Notes under the pieces: generated by a model
Database searches by the model: none
What the model saw: only the letters and a program-made list of their open reading frames with translations
What the model was told of the DNA's origin: nothing
Made by a program: the position numbers and the translations under genes
Part shown: piece after piece, positions 44,824 to 54,761 of the stretch
Layout of the letters: every line of letters starts with the position of its first letter
Position numbering within the stretch: the stretch's first letter is position 1
Assembly (NCBI RefSeq): GCF_040110915.1
Contig: NZ_CP157793.1
Coordinates: forward strand, 2,988,939 to 3,052,938
Direction: 5' to 3'
DNA from: Stappia sp.
GTDB lineage: Bacteria > Pseudomonadota > Alphaproteobacteria > Rhizobiales > Stappiaceae
Length of the DNA stretch: 64,000 nt

Positions 44824-46611
44824 TCAGCGTCCGATGGCATAGGCCTGCATGAGGCGCGGCGTGGCGGCCGCCTTGAGCAGCCCGTCCGGCTCGCGTTTCG
44901 CCGCCGTCAGACGGCCGATGCTCCAGGGCGGCGCGACCTCGACCGAATGGCCGCGCGCGCGCAGGTCGCCGATCACGTCGGCGCCGAAGTTTTCCTCCAC
45001 CATGATGTGGCCGGGCTGGCGCTGGCGCGGGTGGAAGGACGCCGGGAAATGGGTGGTGTGGAACAGCGGCATGTCGATGGCCTGCTGCAGCGACATGTCG
45101 TGATGGGCCAGCCGCAGGAAGAGCGACAATTGCCACTGGTCCTGCTGGTCGCCGCCCGGCGTGCCGAAGGCGAGCGTCGCCCGGCCGTCCTTGAGCGCGA
45201 GGCTCGGCGTCAGCGTCGTGCGCGGGCGCTTGCCCGGCGCGAGCGACGTCGGCAGACCCGGCGTCATCAGGAACATCTGCGCCCGCGAGTTGAGCGCGAA
45301 GCCGAGCTCCGGCACCACCGGCGAGGATTGCAGCCAGCCGCCCGAGGGGGTCGCCGAGACCATGTTGCCCCAGCGGTCGATCACGTCGACATGCACGGTG
45401 TCGCCGCGCTTTTCCGACAGATGCGCCATGGTCGGCTCGTAGACGCCGCCTTCGGAAATGCCGAGCGCCTCGATGGCCACCATGGTCTTGTGCGCCTGCC
45501 CCTCGTAGCCAGGCACGATGCCCGGGCGCAGATCGAAGGAGGCGCGCGCGCCGATCAGCTTGCGGCGTTCGGCGGCATAGGCGTCGGACAGAAGATGCGC
45601 CAGCGGCACCTCGCAGAAGTCCGGATCGCCGTAATAGACCTCGCGGTCGGCATAGGCCAGTTTCATCGCCTCGGCGACCAGATGCACGAAATCGGCGCCG
45701 CCCGGGTCGACGTCGCCGATCTGCGTGCCCTCCAGCAGGGACAGCGCCTGCAGCAGCACCGGACCCTGCCCCCAGGGCCCGGTCTTGGCGAGGGTCCACG
45801 CGCCGTAATCGTGGGTCAGCGGGTCTTCCACGCCCGCCCGCCAGCCGGCGAGATCGTCGGCGGTCAAGACGCCCTTGTGCCGGGCGCCGCTGCCGTCCAT
45901 CACCTCGCTGCGCGCGAAGAAGTCGCCGATCGCCTCGGCGATGAAGCCGCGATAGAAAACGTCGCGCGCCTTCTCGATCTGCGCCTCGCGGCCCGAAACG
46001 CTCTCGGCCTCGCGCAACAGCCGCTCCCAGGTGTCGGCGAGACCCGGATTGGCGAACAGCGTGTTCGCCGCCGGCGCCGAGCCGCCCGGCAGCCAGGTCG
46101 CATGCGACGTCGGCCATTCGGTTTCGAAGAACTCCGCGAGCCCGGCAATCGTCGCGCTGACGCGCGGCAACAGGGGATGGCCGGCGCGCGCATAATAGAT
46201 CGCCGGTTCGAGAACGTCGCGCAGCGGCAGGCGGCCCCGGTCGCGCAGCATCACCATCCAGCCGTCGAAGGCGCCGGGGATCACGGTCGCGAGCAGCCCG
46301 TTGCCGGGAATGAGGTCGATGCCTTCGCCGCGATAGTGCTCGAGCGTGGCGCCGGCGGGCGCCGGACCCTGCCCGCAGATCACCTGGATCCGGTCCTGTT
46401 CCGCCTCGTAGAGGATCACCGGCAGATCGCCGCCGGGACCGTTGAGATGCGGCTCGACCACCTGCAGCACGAAACCGGTCGCGGCCGCCGCGTCGAAAGC
46501 ATTGCCCCCGGCCTCGAGGATCTTCATGCCGACCGCCGAGGCGATCCAATGCGTCGAGGTCACGACGCCGAAGGTGCCCTGAATCTCGGGTCTGGTGGTG
46601 AAGACGGACAT
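44824..46611 (-). CDS. ggt: Gamma-glutamyltransferase-family protein
   Basis: A 595-aa Ntn-hydrolase that would self-cleave and transfer or hydrolyse gamma-glutamyl groups. The likely nucleophile is Thr405 in RGDTVHVDVID (TTH in most family members, so Thr-Val-His here), followed by GNMVSATPSGG. NGPGGDLPV (57-65) is the substrate-loop region. There is no signal peptide, whereas classical GGT is periplasmic, so this version appears cytoplasmic and would act on imported peptides. It lies downstream of dppBC in the same operon. Start ATG at 46611. Confidence 0.86.
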   Translation of the reverse strand: MSVFTTRPEIQGTFGVVTSTHWIASAVGMKILEAGGNAFDAAAATGFVLQVVEPHLNGPGGDLPVILYEAEQDRIQVICGQGPAPAGATLEHYRGEGIDLIPGNGLLATVIPGAFDGWMVMLRDRGRLPLRDVLEPAIYYARAGHPLLPRVSATIAGLAEFFETEWPTSHATWLPGGSAPAANTLFANPGLADTWERLLREAESVSGREAQIEKARDVFYRGFIAEAIGDFFARSEVMDGSGARHKGVLTADDLAGWRAGVEDPLTHDYGAWTLAKTGPWGQGPVLLQALSLLEGTQIGDVDPGGADFVHLVAEAMKLAYADREVYYGDPDFCEVPLAHLLSDAYAAERRKLIGARASFDLRPGIVPGYEGQAHKTMVAIEALGISEGGVYEPTMAHLSEKRGDTVHVDVIDRWGNMVSATPSGGWLQSSPVVPELGFALNSRAQMFLMTPGLPTSLAPGKRPRTTLTPSLALKDGRATLAFGTPGGDQQDQWQLSLFLRLAHHDMSLQQAIDMPLFHTTHFPASFHPRQRQPGHIMVEENFGADVIGDLRARGHSVEVAPPWSIGRLTAAKREPDGLLKAAATPRLMQAYAIGR

Positions 46612-46652
46612 CGGCACTCCCTGGGATGTTGGTTCTTGGTTGGCGCGTGGCG

Positions 46653-47558
46653 TCAGCCTTCGCGCGGATCGAGCGCATCGCGCAGGCCGTCGCCAAGCAG
46701 GTTGAAGCCGAGGACGACGAGGAAGATGGCGGCCCCCGGCCACCAGGCCATCCAGGGCGCCTGGGTCATGAAGTTCTTGGCGACGTTGAGCATCGAGCCC
46801 CAGCTCGGGTGCGGCGGCTGCTGGCCGAGGCCGAGGAAGGAGAGGCTCGCCTCCGCGATGATCGCCGTGGCGATGGTCAGCGTCGCCTGCACCAGCACCG
46901 GCGCGAAGACGTTGGGCAGGATATAGCGGCCCATGATCGCCGTGTGCGTGAGACCGATGGCGCGCGCGCCTTCCACGTAGTCCTCGGTCTTGACGCTGAG
47001 CACCTGTCCGCGCGTCAGCCGGATGAAGATCGGGGTCGCCGACAGGCCGATGGCGATCATCGCATTGGTCAGACTCGGACCGAGAAAGGCGGCGAGCGCG
47101 ATGGCGAGGATGAGGAAGGGCGTGGCGAGCAGCGCATCGGTAATGCGCGAGATGATCTGGTCGATCCAGCCGCCGAAATAGCCAGACACCAGACCGAAGG
47201 GCACGCCGATGACAACCGCGATCAGCACCGACACGACGCCGGCGAGCAAGGAGGCCTGCGCGCCCCAGATCATGCGCGACAGGATATCGCGGCCGATCTC
47301 GTCGGTGCCGAGCCAATAGGCTGCCGAAGGCGCCTGGCGCACCGCCGTCCAGCTCGTCGCCATCGGATCGGCGATCGGCAGGACCGGCGCCAGCAGCGCG
47401 ACGGCGACGAAGAAGGCGACCAGCACCGCGCCGACGAGCGCGCTGCGGTTGCGCTTGAGTTTCGTCCAGACCCGGCTTCTGCGAGGCGCGGCGGTCTCGG
47501 GCGCTTCGCTCTTCGGGGGCGCGGCCTTGGGGGGCGCGGAAGGCGCGGCGGCGGTCAT
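46653..47558 (-). CDS. dppC: Peptide ABC transporter permease, DppC type
   Basis: A 301-aa permease of the oligopeptide/dipeptide family with a Pro/Ala-rich cytoplasmic N-terminus (1-28), a first helix at about 38-58, GTDEIGRDILSRMIWG, and the EAA loop EGARAIGLTHTAIMGRYILP. It overlaps dppB by 4 nt. Confidence 0.91.
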   Translation of the reverse strand: MTAAAPSAPPKAAPPKSEAPETAAPRRSRVWTKLKRNRSALVGAVLVAFFVAVALLAPVLPIADPMATSWTAVRQAPSAAYWLGTDEIGRDILSRMIWGAQASLLAGVVSVLIAVVIGVPFGLVSGYFGGWIDQIISRITDALLATPFLILAIALAAFLGPSLTNAMIAIGLSATPIFIRLTRGQVLSVKTEDYVEGARAIGLTHTAIMGRYILPNVFAPVLVQATLTIATAIIAEASLSFLGLGQQPPHPSWGSMLNVAKNFMTQAPWMAWWPGAAIFLVVLGFNLLGDGLRDALDPREG

Positions 47559-48502
47559 CGGCCCGTCCTCATGCGCGGGTTGAGCAGGACGTAGAGCACG
47601 TCCGCGATCAGGTTCATCAGGATGAAGCCGGCCGCCGTGCACAGCACCACGCCCTGCACCACCGCGTAGTCGCGGGTGAAGACCGCGTCGACGATGAGCT
47701 TGCCGAAGCCGGGGATGGTGAAGATCTGCTCGGTGAGCACCGCGCCGGCGAGCAATTCGCCGAACAGCAGCGCGCCGAGCGTGACCACCGGCAGCAGCGC
47801 GTTGCGAAAGGCGTGTTTCAGCACGACGACGCGCTCGGCCAGCCCCTTGGCACGGGCGGTGCGCACGTAATCCGCCTTCAGCACGCCGAGCATGGAGGAG
47901 CGGGTGTGGCGCATCAGCGTCGCGGCGAGCGCCGTGCCGAGCACGAAGGCCGGCATGATCATGGTCTCCAGCGAGCGCAACGGATCGACGAAGGGACTTT
48001 CGTAGCCCGAGGCCGGCAGCCAGCCGAGCTGCACCGAGACGAGCATGATCAGCATGATGCCGAGCCAGAAATTGGGGATCGACAGGCCCGACAGCGCGAC
48101 GAAATTCGCGATGTAATCCACCGGCCCGCCCTTCTTCACCGCCGACAGGATGCCGGCCGGGATGCCGATCAGCATGGCGATGATCATGGCCATCGTCGCG
48201 AGCTGGATGGTGACGGGCAGCTTGTCGGCGATCAGCTGGGTGACGGGCTGGTTCGTGCGCAGCGAGACGCCGAGGTCGCCCTGCAGCACGGAGCCCAGCC
48301 AATAGAAGTACTGAAACAGGATCGGATCGTTGAGCCGGTACTTCTCGCGGATGAAGGCGAGCGTTTCGGGATCGCGTTCCTCGCCGGCGAGCACCAGCGC
48401 CGGATCGCCCGGCAACAGCTTTTGCAGCGCGAAGACAAAGATCGACACCAGCAACAGCGTCGGGATCGCGATCAGGAGACGGCGGGCGATGAAGGCGAGC
48501 AT
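47555..48502 (-). CDS. dppB: Peptide ABC transporter permease, DppB type
   Basis: A 315-aa permease with the typical N-terminus FIARRLLIAIPTLLLVS, a large first periplasmic loop and the EAA segment VRTARAKGLAERVVVLKHAF. It forms the membrane channel with DppC. A stem-loop lies between it and the upstream binding-protein gene. Confidence 0.91.
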   Translation of the reverse strand: MLAFIARRLLIAIPTLLLVSIFVFALQKLLPGDPALVLAGEERDPETLAFIREKYRLNDPILFQYFYWLGSVLQGDLGVSLRTNQPVTQLIADKLPVTIQLATMAMIIAMLIGIPAGILSAVKKGGPVDYIANFVALSGLSIPNFWLGIMLIMLVSVQLGWLPASGYESPFVDPLRSLETMIMPAFVLGTALAATLMRHTRSSMLGVLKADYVRTARAKGLAERVVVLKHAFRNALLPVVTLGALLFGELLAGAVLTEQIFTIPGFGKLIVDAVFTRDYAVVQGVVLCTAAGFILMNLIADVLYVLLNPRMRTGR

Positions 48503-48523
48503 CGAACGGATCCGGATGGGAGG

Positions 48524-48552
48524 CGCGGATCCCGGTCGGGCCGGGATCCGCG
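48524..48552 (-). terminator. Stem-loop behind the peptide-binding-protein gene
   Basis: Perfect 12-bp arms (CGCGGATCCCGG with its complement) and a 5-nt loop, 21 nt after the binding-protein stop and 21 nt before dppB. It has no T-tract, and is equivalent to the hairpins behind phnD and the liv-type receptor gene. Confidence 0.65.
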
Positions 48553-48573
48553 AGGGTCAGCGACGTTGGACGG

Positions 48574-50085
48574 TCAGGATTTGAACTTCACGTTCTCCAG
48601 CCGGATCATGCCGTCCGGATAGGGGGTGAAGCCCTCGATCTTGCCGTCGAGCGCCCAGATCCAGGTCGGGTGGTAGAGGTAGATGATCGGCAGATCCTCG
48701 TTGAGGATCGCACGCGCGGCATCGTAGCTCTCCTTGCGGGCGGCGGTGTCGTTCGAGGTGCGCGCCGCGTCGAGCAGCCGGTCGACCTCCGGGTTGCAGT
48801 ACTTGGAGTCGTTGATGCCGCCCTTGCAGGTCATGAACTGGTGGATGTTGCCGTCCGGATCGACCCGGCCCGACCAGCCCACCTGGCTCGCCTGGTAGTT
48901 GCCGGCCGACTGGTCGGCGAGCAGGCTGGCGAACTCCATGGACTTGAGCTTCACCGTGATGCCCGCTTCCGCGACCATGGCCTGAACGACCTGCATCATC
49001 TGCGTCTGGACCGGATTGTTGGCGACCTGCACCTCGACCTCGAGCGTCTCGACGCCCACTTCGGCCATCAGCGCCCTGGCCTTCTCGATGTCGCGCGCGG
49101 GCACCGGGTTGCTGTCGTCATACCACGGGCTCGTCGGCGCGAAGGGCTGGTTGCCCGGCGCGAAGACGCCCTCGAACACCACCTGGTTGAGCGCCTGCCG
49201 GTCGATCGCCAGGTTGAACGCCTGACGCAGCTTCGCTTCGTTGCCGAAGATGTTATCGCCGCGCTCGCCATTGTCGATGTTCACCGTGATGCCCTGGTAG
49301 CCGAGGCTCACCGCCTCCGCGTAGAGCAGGCTGTCGTCCGCCTTCACCGACGCGACGTCGGGCGCGGCGAGGCGCTCCAGCATGTCGAGATCGCCGGCGC
49401 GCAGATTGGCCAGTCGCACGGTGGTGTCGGGGATCGGCAGGAAGGTCACCGTGTCGAAATGGATTGCCTCGGCGTTCCAGTAGTCGGCGAATTTCGCCAG
49501 CACGATGCGGTCCTGCTGGATGCGCTCCACGAAGGAGAACGGGCCGGAGCACACGGGATTGTTGCCGAAGTCCGTGCCGGCTTCGGCCGCCGCCGTCGGC
49601 GACAGCATCATGCCGGCGCGGTCGGCGAGCTGCGCGAGCAGCGTCGCGTCGGGCTGGGCGAGCTTGATCGCAACCTGATGGCTTCCGGTCACCTCGACGC
49701 TCTCGATCGACTTGACCTCGCTCTTGCGCCGGCTTTCGGGCAGGTTCTTGGAGCGGTCGATGTTGGCCTTCACGGCCTCTGCGTCGAAGGGCGTGCCGTC
49801 ATGGAAGACGACGCCCTGGCGCAGATCCATCGTCAGCGTCTTGCCGTCCTCGGACCAGGACCAGCCGGTCGCGAGCTGCGGCACGAACTCCAGATCGGGC
49901 GTGATATCGACCAGCTTGTCGCACAGCGAGGCGTAGACGATACGCCCGACGAAGGTGCGCGACTGGTCGGGATCGAGCACATCGGCGTCGTCCTGCAGGC
50001 CGATCCTGAGATCGGCCGCCTGCGCCGGCAGCGCCAGCGCCGCGCCGAGCCCGAGCAGGGCGAGGGTGAGCAATCTCGATTTCAT
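48574..50085 (-). CDS. Peptide-type ABC transporter substrate-binding protein (family 5)
   Basis: A 503-aa periplasmic receptor of the DppA/OppA family with a Sec signal peptide (1-23, cleavage after AQA) and the conserved WSEDGKTLTMDLRQGVVFHD region. Ligand is probably short peptides; gamma-glutamyl peptides or glutathione are suggested by the ggt gene in the operon, which is inference. Confidence 0.9.
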   Translation of the reverse strand: MKSRLLTLALLGLGAALALPAQAADLRIGLQDDADVLDPDQSRTFVGRIVYASLCDKLVDITPDLEFVPQLATGWSWSEDGKTLTMDLRQGVVFHDGTPFDAEAVKANIDRSKNLPESRRKSEVKSIESVEVTGSHQVAIKLAQPDATLLAQLADRAGMMLSPTAAAEAGTDFGNNPVCSGPFSFVERIQQDRIVLAKFADYWNAEAIHFDTVTFLPIPDTTVRLANLRAGDLDMLERLAAPDVASVKADDSLLYAEAVSLGYQGITVNIDNGERGDNIFGNEAKLRQAFNLAIDRQALNQVVFEGVFAPGNQPFAPTSPWYDDSNPVPARDIEKARALMAEVGVETLEVEVQVANNPVQTQMMQVVQAMVAEAGITVKLKSMEFASLLADQSAGNYQASQVGWSGRVDPDGNIHQFMTCKGGINDSKYCNPEVDRLLDAARTSNDTAARKESYDAARAILNEDLPIIYLYHPTWIWALDGKIEGFTPYPDGMIRLENVKFKS

Positions 50086-50120
50086 GGGAACTCCTCCGGT
50101 GAAGCGTGATCGGACGTGGG

Positions 50121-51244
50121 TCAGGGGCCGGGCTGCGACGTTCTCGCCGCGTCGCTCATGTCCCGGTAAAGGGCGAACCGGCGCTCGGCGGCCGGGCTGC
50201 GCGGTGGAACGCGCACGAGATCGGACGCCGCCTGCGCGGCCTGCTCCCAGTGATGGCAGGCGACAAGCCGGTCGCCCGGCGCGGCCGTGAGCGCGGGCCG
50301 CTCCTCGGCGCAGCGCGCGGTCGCGAACGGACAGCGGGTGTGGAACCGGCAGCCCGGCGGCGGATCGAGCGGCGACGGAACATCGCCCTGCAAATGTCCG
50401 CCCGCGGCCCGCGCGCCCGGCGCCGGCACGGGGATCGCGCGCATCAAGGCCTGCGTGTAGGGATGCACGGGAGCATCGTAGAGCACATCGGTCGGCCCCT
50501 GCTCGACGATCTCGCCCAGATACATGACCGCCACCCGGTCGCTCATGTGGCGGATGACGGCAAGATCGTGCGCGATCAGCACCAGCGTGAGGTCGAACTC
50601 CGCCTTGAGATCCTCCAGCAGGTTGATCACCTGCGCCTGGATCGACACGTCGAGCGCGGAGACCGGTTCGTCGCCGATCACAACGCGCGGCCCCGAGGCG
50701 AGCGCGCGGGCGATGCCGATGCGCTGGCGCTGGCCGCCGGAAAACTCGTGCGGGTAGCGGTCGGCGAATTCGGGGCGCAGCCCGACCCGGGTCAGCAGTT
50801 CCGCCATGCGCTCCCGCCGCGCGCGACGCGACAGCTTGAGATGGACGCGCATCGGTTCCTCGACGATGGCGCCGACCGTCATGCGCGGATTGAGCGAGGA
50901 AAACGGGTCCTGAAAGATGAACTGAAGGTCCTTGCGCAGCCGCCGCATCTCGCCCGCCGGCAGCGCCGCGATGTCCTTGCCGTCGTAGAGCACTTGGCCC
51001 GCGCTCGGGTCGATCAGGCGCAGCAGCAGCCGGGCGAGCGTGGATTTGCCGCAGCCGCTCTCCCCGACGATCGCCAGCGTCTCCCCCTTGCGCACGCCAA
51101 GCGTCACGCCATCGACCGCGCGCACGACCGAGGGCTCGGCGAAGGGCGACCAGCCGCTGGAGAAGTGGCGCTTCAGATCGCGCGCCTCGAGCAGGAAGGG
51201 GCTGTCAGCCGACAGCGGGGCGGTGTCGCGTGCGGTGTCGGTCG

Positions 51245-51248
<4 letters not shown>
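50121..51248 (-). CDS. dppF: Peptide ABC transporter ATPase, DppF/OppF type
   Basis: A 375-aa ATPase: Walker [10 protein letters not shown], signature [15 protein letters not shown], Walker [13 protein letters not shown], and the C-terminal oligopeptide-transporter extension with the Cys-rich [15 protein letters not shown] that holds an iron-sulfur cluster in related ATPases. It overlaps the DppD gene by 4 nt. The tail of about 30 residues is variable. Confidence 0.91.
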
Positions 51249-52256
<1,008 letters not shown>

Positions 52257-52267
<11 letters not shown>

Positions 52268-53021
52268 CGTCGGCCTCCTCCGGTTCCCCGACCGGGTGCA
52301 GCAGCAGCCGCTCCTGCAGCGCCAGCAGGTGACGCCGCATGGCGCGCTCCGCGCCGACGGGATCGCGCCGTTCGATGGCATCGACCAGATCGGCGTGCTG
52401 CGAGCGATAGAGCACCAGCGTGTCGCTGGTTCTCAGCGCCTCGCGCACATGCCGCCAGATCTCGTCCTGACGCACCCGGTCGACCACATCGAACAGCGCC
52501 AGGAACAGCGTGTTGCCGGCGGCCTCCGCCACCGCCCGGTGCAGCGCGCCGTCCCACAGCTCGCGGCTGTCCATGTCCTGTGCGGCCTCGACCTTGCGGC
52601 TGAGCGCGCGCATGCGCGCCACGTCAGCGGCGCTTGCCCGCACCGCCGCCAGCCGCGCCAGCGCCGGCTCGAGACGCAGGCGCACCTCCATGACCTCGAC
52701 CATGTTGCTCATTTCCGGCAGCCGCCGAAAATCACCATCGCCGGGCGCGCGCGCCGCCGCCAGAAAGGTGCCGGCACCCTGACGCCGCCAGATCCGCCCC
52801 TCCGCCTCCATCACGTCGAGCGCCCGGCGCACGGCCCGGCGGCCGACGCCGATCTCTTCGGACAGCTCGCGCTCGGTCGGCAGCTGGTCGCGCCCCTCGC
52901 GCTCGACCTGATCGACGAGAATGCGCAGGCGCTCGAGCGCCAGACTGGAGTTGCGTTGCGACCGGGACGTGACCTCCACGGGGGCGGACCTTTTCTGCAC
53001 CTTTAACCTTATTGGTTCCAT
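52257..53021 (-). CDS. GntR/FadR-family (FCD) regulator
   Basis: A 254-aa regulator: winged helix-turn-helix (about 25-90, LPTERELSEEIGVGRRAVRR) and an all-helical FCD effector domain (about 105-235) with the metal-binding His-type residues of the family (LHRAVAEAAGN). It is the first gene of the peptide-importer-ggt operon and probably its regulator. ATG at 53021 is used; a TTG at 53048 is in frame upstream. Confidence 0.85.
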
Positions 53022-53321
53022 GGTTAGCCGTGTGATCGCGGATGACAAGCCCGAATCCGGTTTTGCCTAAAATTTTCTCAGGAATTTGCCGGGCAATATT
53101 GCCATTCATTACCGGAATCCGATCCGTTCCAAAATTTTCGGCCGTCGAGCCAGCGATGGAAATGGCACCAATCCGTGAATGGTCCGATTGTTCGCACCCG
53201 TCGCGTCGGATCGTCGCCGCCGTCCGGCGCCGCCCGCCGCGACTTCGGGTTGCCGGAGGTCTCCGCGAAGGTCTATCAATCGCTGCGCGGTGCCGGACAC
53301 CGCCGCTTTCGGGACCGCCGC
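53022..53321. promoter_or_regulatory. Divergent region between gntR and the GNAT gene
   Basis: Three hundred nt with an AT-richer centre. It contains a perfect 12-bp palindrome GGCAATATTGCC (53092-53103), two copies of AAAATTTT (53069-53076 and 53131-53138), and repeated GAATCCG (around 53053 and 53115). The palindrome lies 71 nt upstream of the gntR ATG and is a good operator candidate. No gene is supported here, although the GNAT frame stays open from a GTG at 53175. Confidence 0.5.
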
Positions 53322-54290
53322 ATGCCCCCTGCTCCGCCCCCCGCCCCGCCGCCGCCCCCGCTGACGATCGTTGACACGTGTCCCGCCGACCCCGGCGCCT
53401 TCGCCGACGCCGCGCGCCGGGCCTTCGGGCGGGACCGGCCGGAGCTGGCGCCCGGTCACTTCGCCTGGAAACACCGGGTCGGCATGCCGCCGCCACGCCT
53501 CGTGAGCCTGATGGACGGCGACCGCATCGTCGGCAGCGCGGCCATCGTCCACCGCCGCCTGCGCCAGGGGGACGCGCTCCTTCAGGCCGGCGAGCTGGTC
53601 GATCTGTTCCTCGTGCCAGAGCATCGCGGCTTCGCCGCCGTGCGACGGCTCTATGCCGCGCTCGACCGCCGCCTGCGCGACGCCCCGGCGAGCCGGGCGA
53701 TCTATGCCCTACCCAATCCGAACTCGAAACCGCTGAACGCCCGCTTCCTGAAGCTCGCCGACACGCTGTCGCTCACCCCGCGCCTCGGGATCGGATCGCC
53801 CGTGGCGGGGCGCCACACGGTTCGCTCACGGACGCTGCACGATCCCGCCGCCGACGAGGATCTCGCCGCCGTCGCCCGGTGGCTGGAGGGCGTGGACGGC
53901 ATCGCCTGGACAGCGGACGCGCTGCGTGATCGCCTGTCGAGCCCGGCTTTCGGCTACGCGCTGCATCGCTCGGACACCGGCCTGCTCGTGTCGTCGCCGC
54001 GCCGGGAGCGCGGCCTGCCGGTGGTGCTCGTCTGCGCCGTGTTCGTGGCGCCCGGCGCGCCCTTGCCGCGCGCGGACCTGCGCGCCCTGCTGGGCGCCGC
54101 CTGCCGCCATCACCGCCGCCCGCTCTTCGTCTACGTCGGCCTCAACCGGGCGCTCGCCGCCCTGCCGGGCCACCCCCTGCCGGGATTTGCGGGCGGGCGC
54201 GCGAAGACCGTCCAGACACGGCTTGCGCAGGACGACCGGAATCCGCTGCGCTTCGACCGCTTCGAAGCGCTCGACTGCGATCTCGGCTAA
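53322..54290 (+). CDS. GNAT-fold acyltransferase-like protein
   Basis: A 322-aa protein with a GNAT N-acyltransferase-like domain. ELVDLFLVPEHRGFAAVRRL (about 91-110) reads as the acetyl-CoA-binding strand-loop-helix, and a second half (about 170-310) may be a related fold repeat. A Pro-rich N-terminal 15 residues follows the chosen ATG at 53322; a GTG at 53175 would add 49 poorly conserved-looking residues. Substrate is unknown. It is divergent from gntR and alone in its unit. Confidence 0.6.
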   Translation: MPPAPPPAPPPPPLTIVDTCPADPGAFADAARRAFGRDRPELAPGHFAWKHRVGMPPPRLVSLMDGDRIVGSAAIVHRRLRQGDALLQAGELVDLFLVPEHRGFAAVRRLYAALDRRLRDAPASRAIYALPNPNSKPLNARFLKLADTLSLTPRLGIGSPVAGRHTVRSRTLHDPAADEDLAAVARWLEGVDGIAWTADALRDRLSSPAFGYALHRSDTGLLVSSPRRERGLPVVLVCAVFVAPGAPLPRADLRALLGAACRHHRRPLFVYVGLNRALAALPGHPLPGFAGGRAKTVQTRLAQDDRNPLRFDRFEALDCDLG

Positions 54291-54761
54291 GAACACTCTC
54301 ATTTCTTTTGCAGTTTCGGAACAAATTGACTTTCATTCTCGCTCAAGCGGCAGAGAGACCGACACGCCCGGCCTGGCGCTCCCACATCGCCGCCGCGCCC
54401 CGTGCCCGGGGGCTGCGCCCGGGAACTCGGATGCGCGGGCGGAGATCGACCGTTGCCGGCGGACCTTGCAGAACCCTCAGGTTTCAGGCGGTTGCACCCC
54501 GCGTGCCGCGCCCATGCGGCCGGATCCATTGCCCAGCCTGCGCCAAACGGCCGGCGCCGATCCGACCGCCCCGGCCAGCATCCGCCCCGCCAATCACCGC
54601 CTGCGTCTGACGCGCCGCCGTCACCGGGGGACGGCGCGCCTTAACGATTCGGACACCGAGTCACACGACCTTTGCGTGTGAGTATTTCCGCGTAGAGCGT
54701 CCGTGCGAATGCGCGTCGCTTTCTGCGCCCACATTGATCCCGACGACCTGGAGCGCTCGCC
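54291..54761. other. Intergenic region upstream of the chemoreceptor gene
   Basis: I see no gene in these 471 nt. Two inverted repeats stand out: CCCGGG arms around a 7-nt loop (about 54405-54423), and 7-nt arms TCACACG/CGTGTGA around a 7-nt loop (54661-54681), the latter 81 nt before the chemoreceptor ATG. Either could be a regulatory dyad or a weak terminator for the GNAT gene. Confidence 0.45.

Noticed and set aside
53005-53017. AACC-N5-GGTT dyad as GntR operator
   Set aside because: It lies inside the first codons of gntR and the arms are only 4 nt, so chance is likely.
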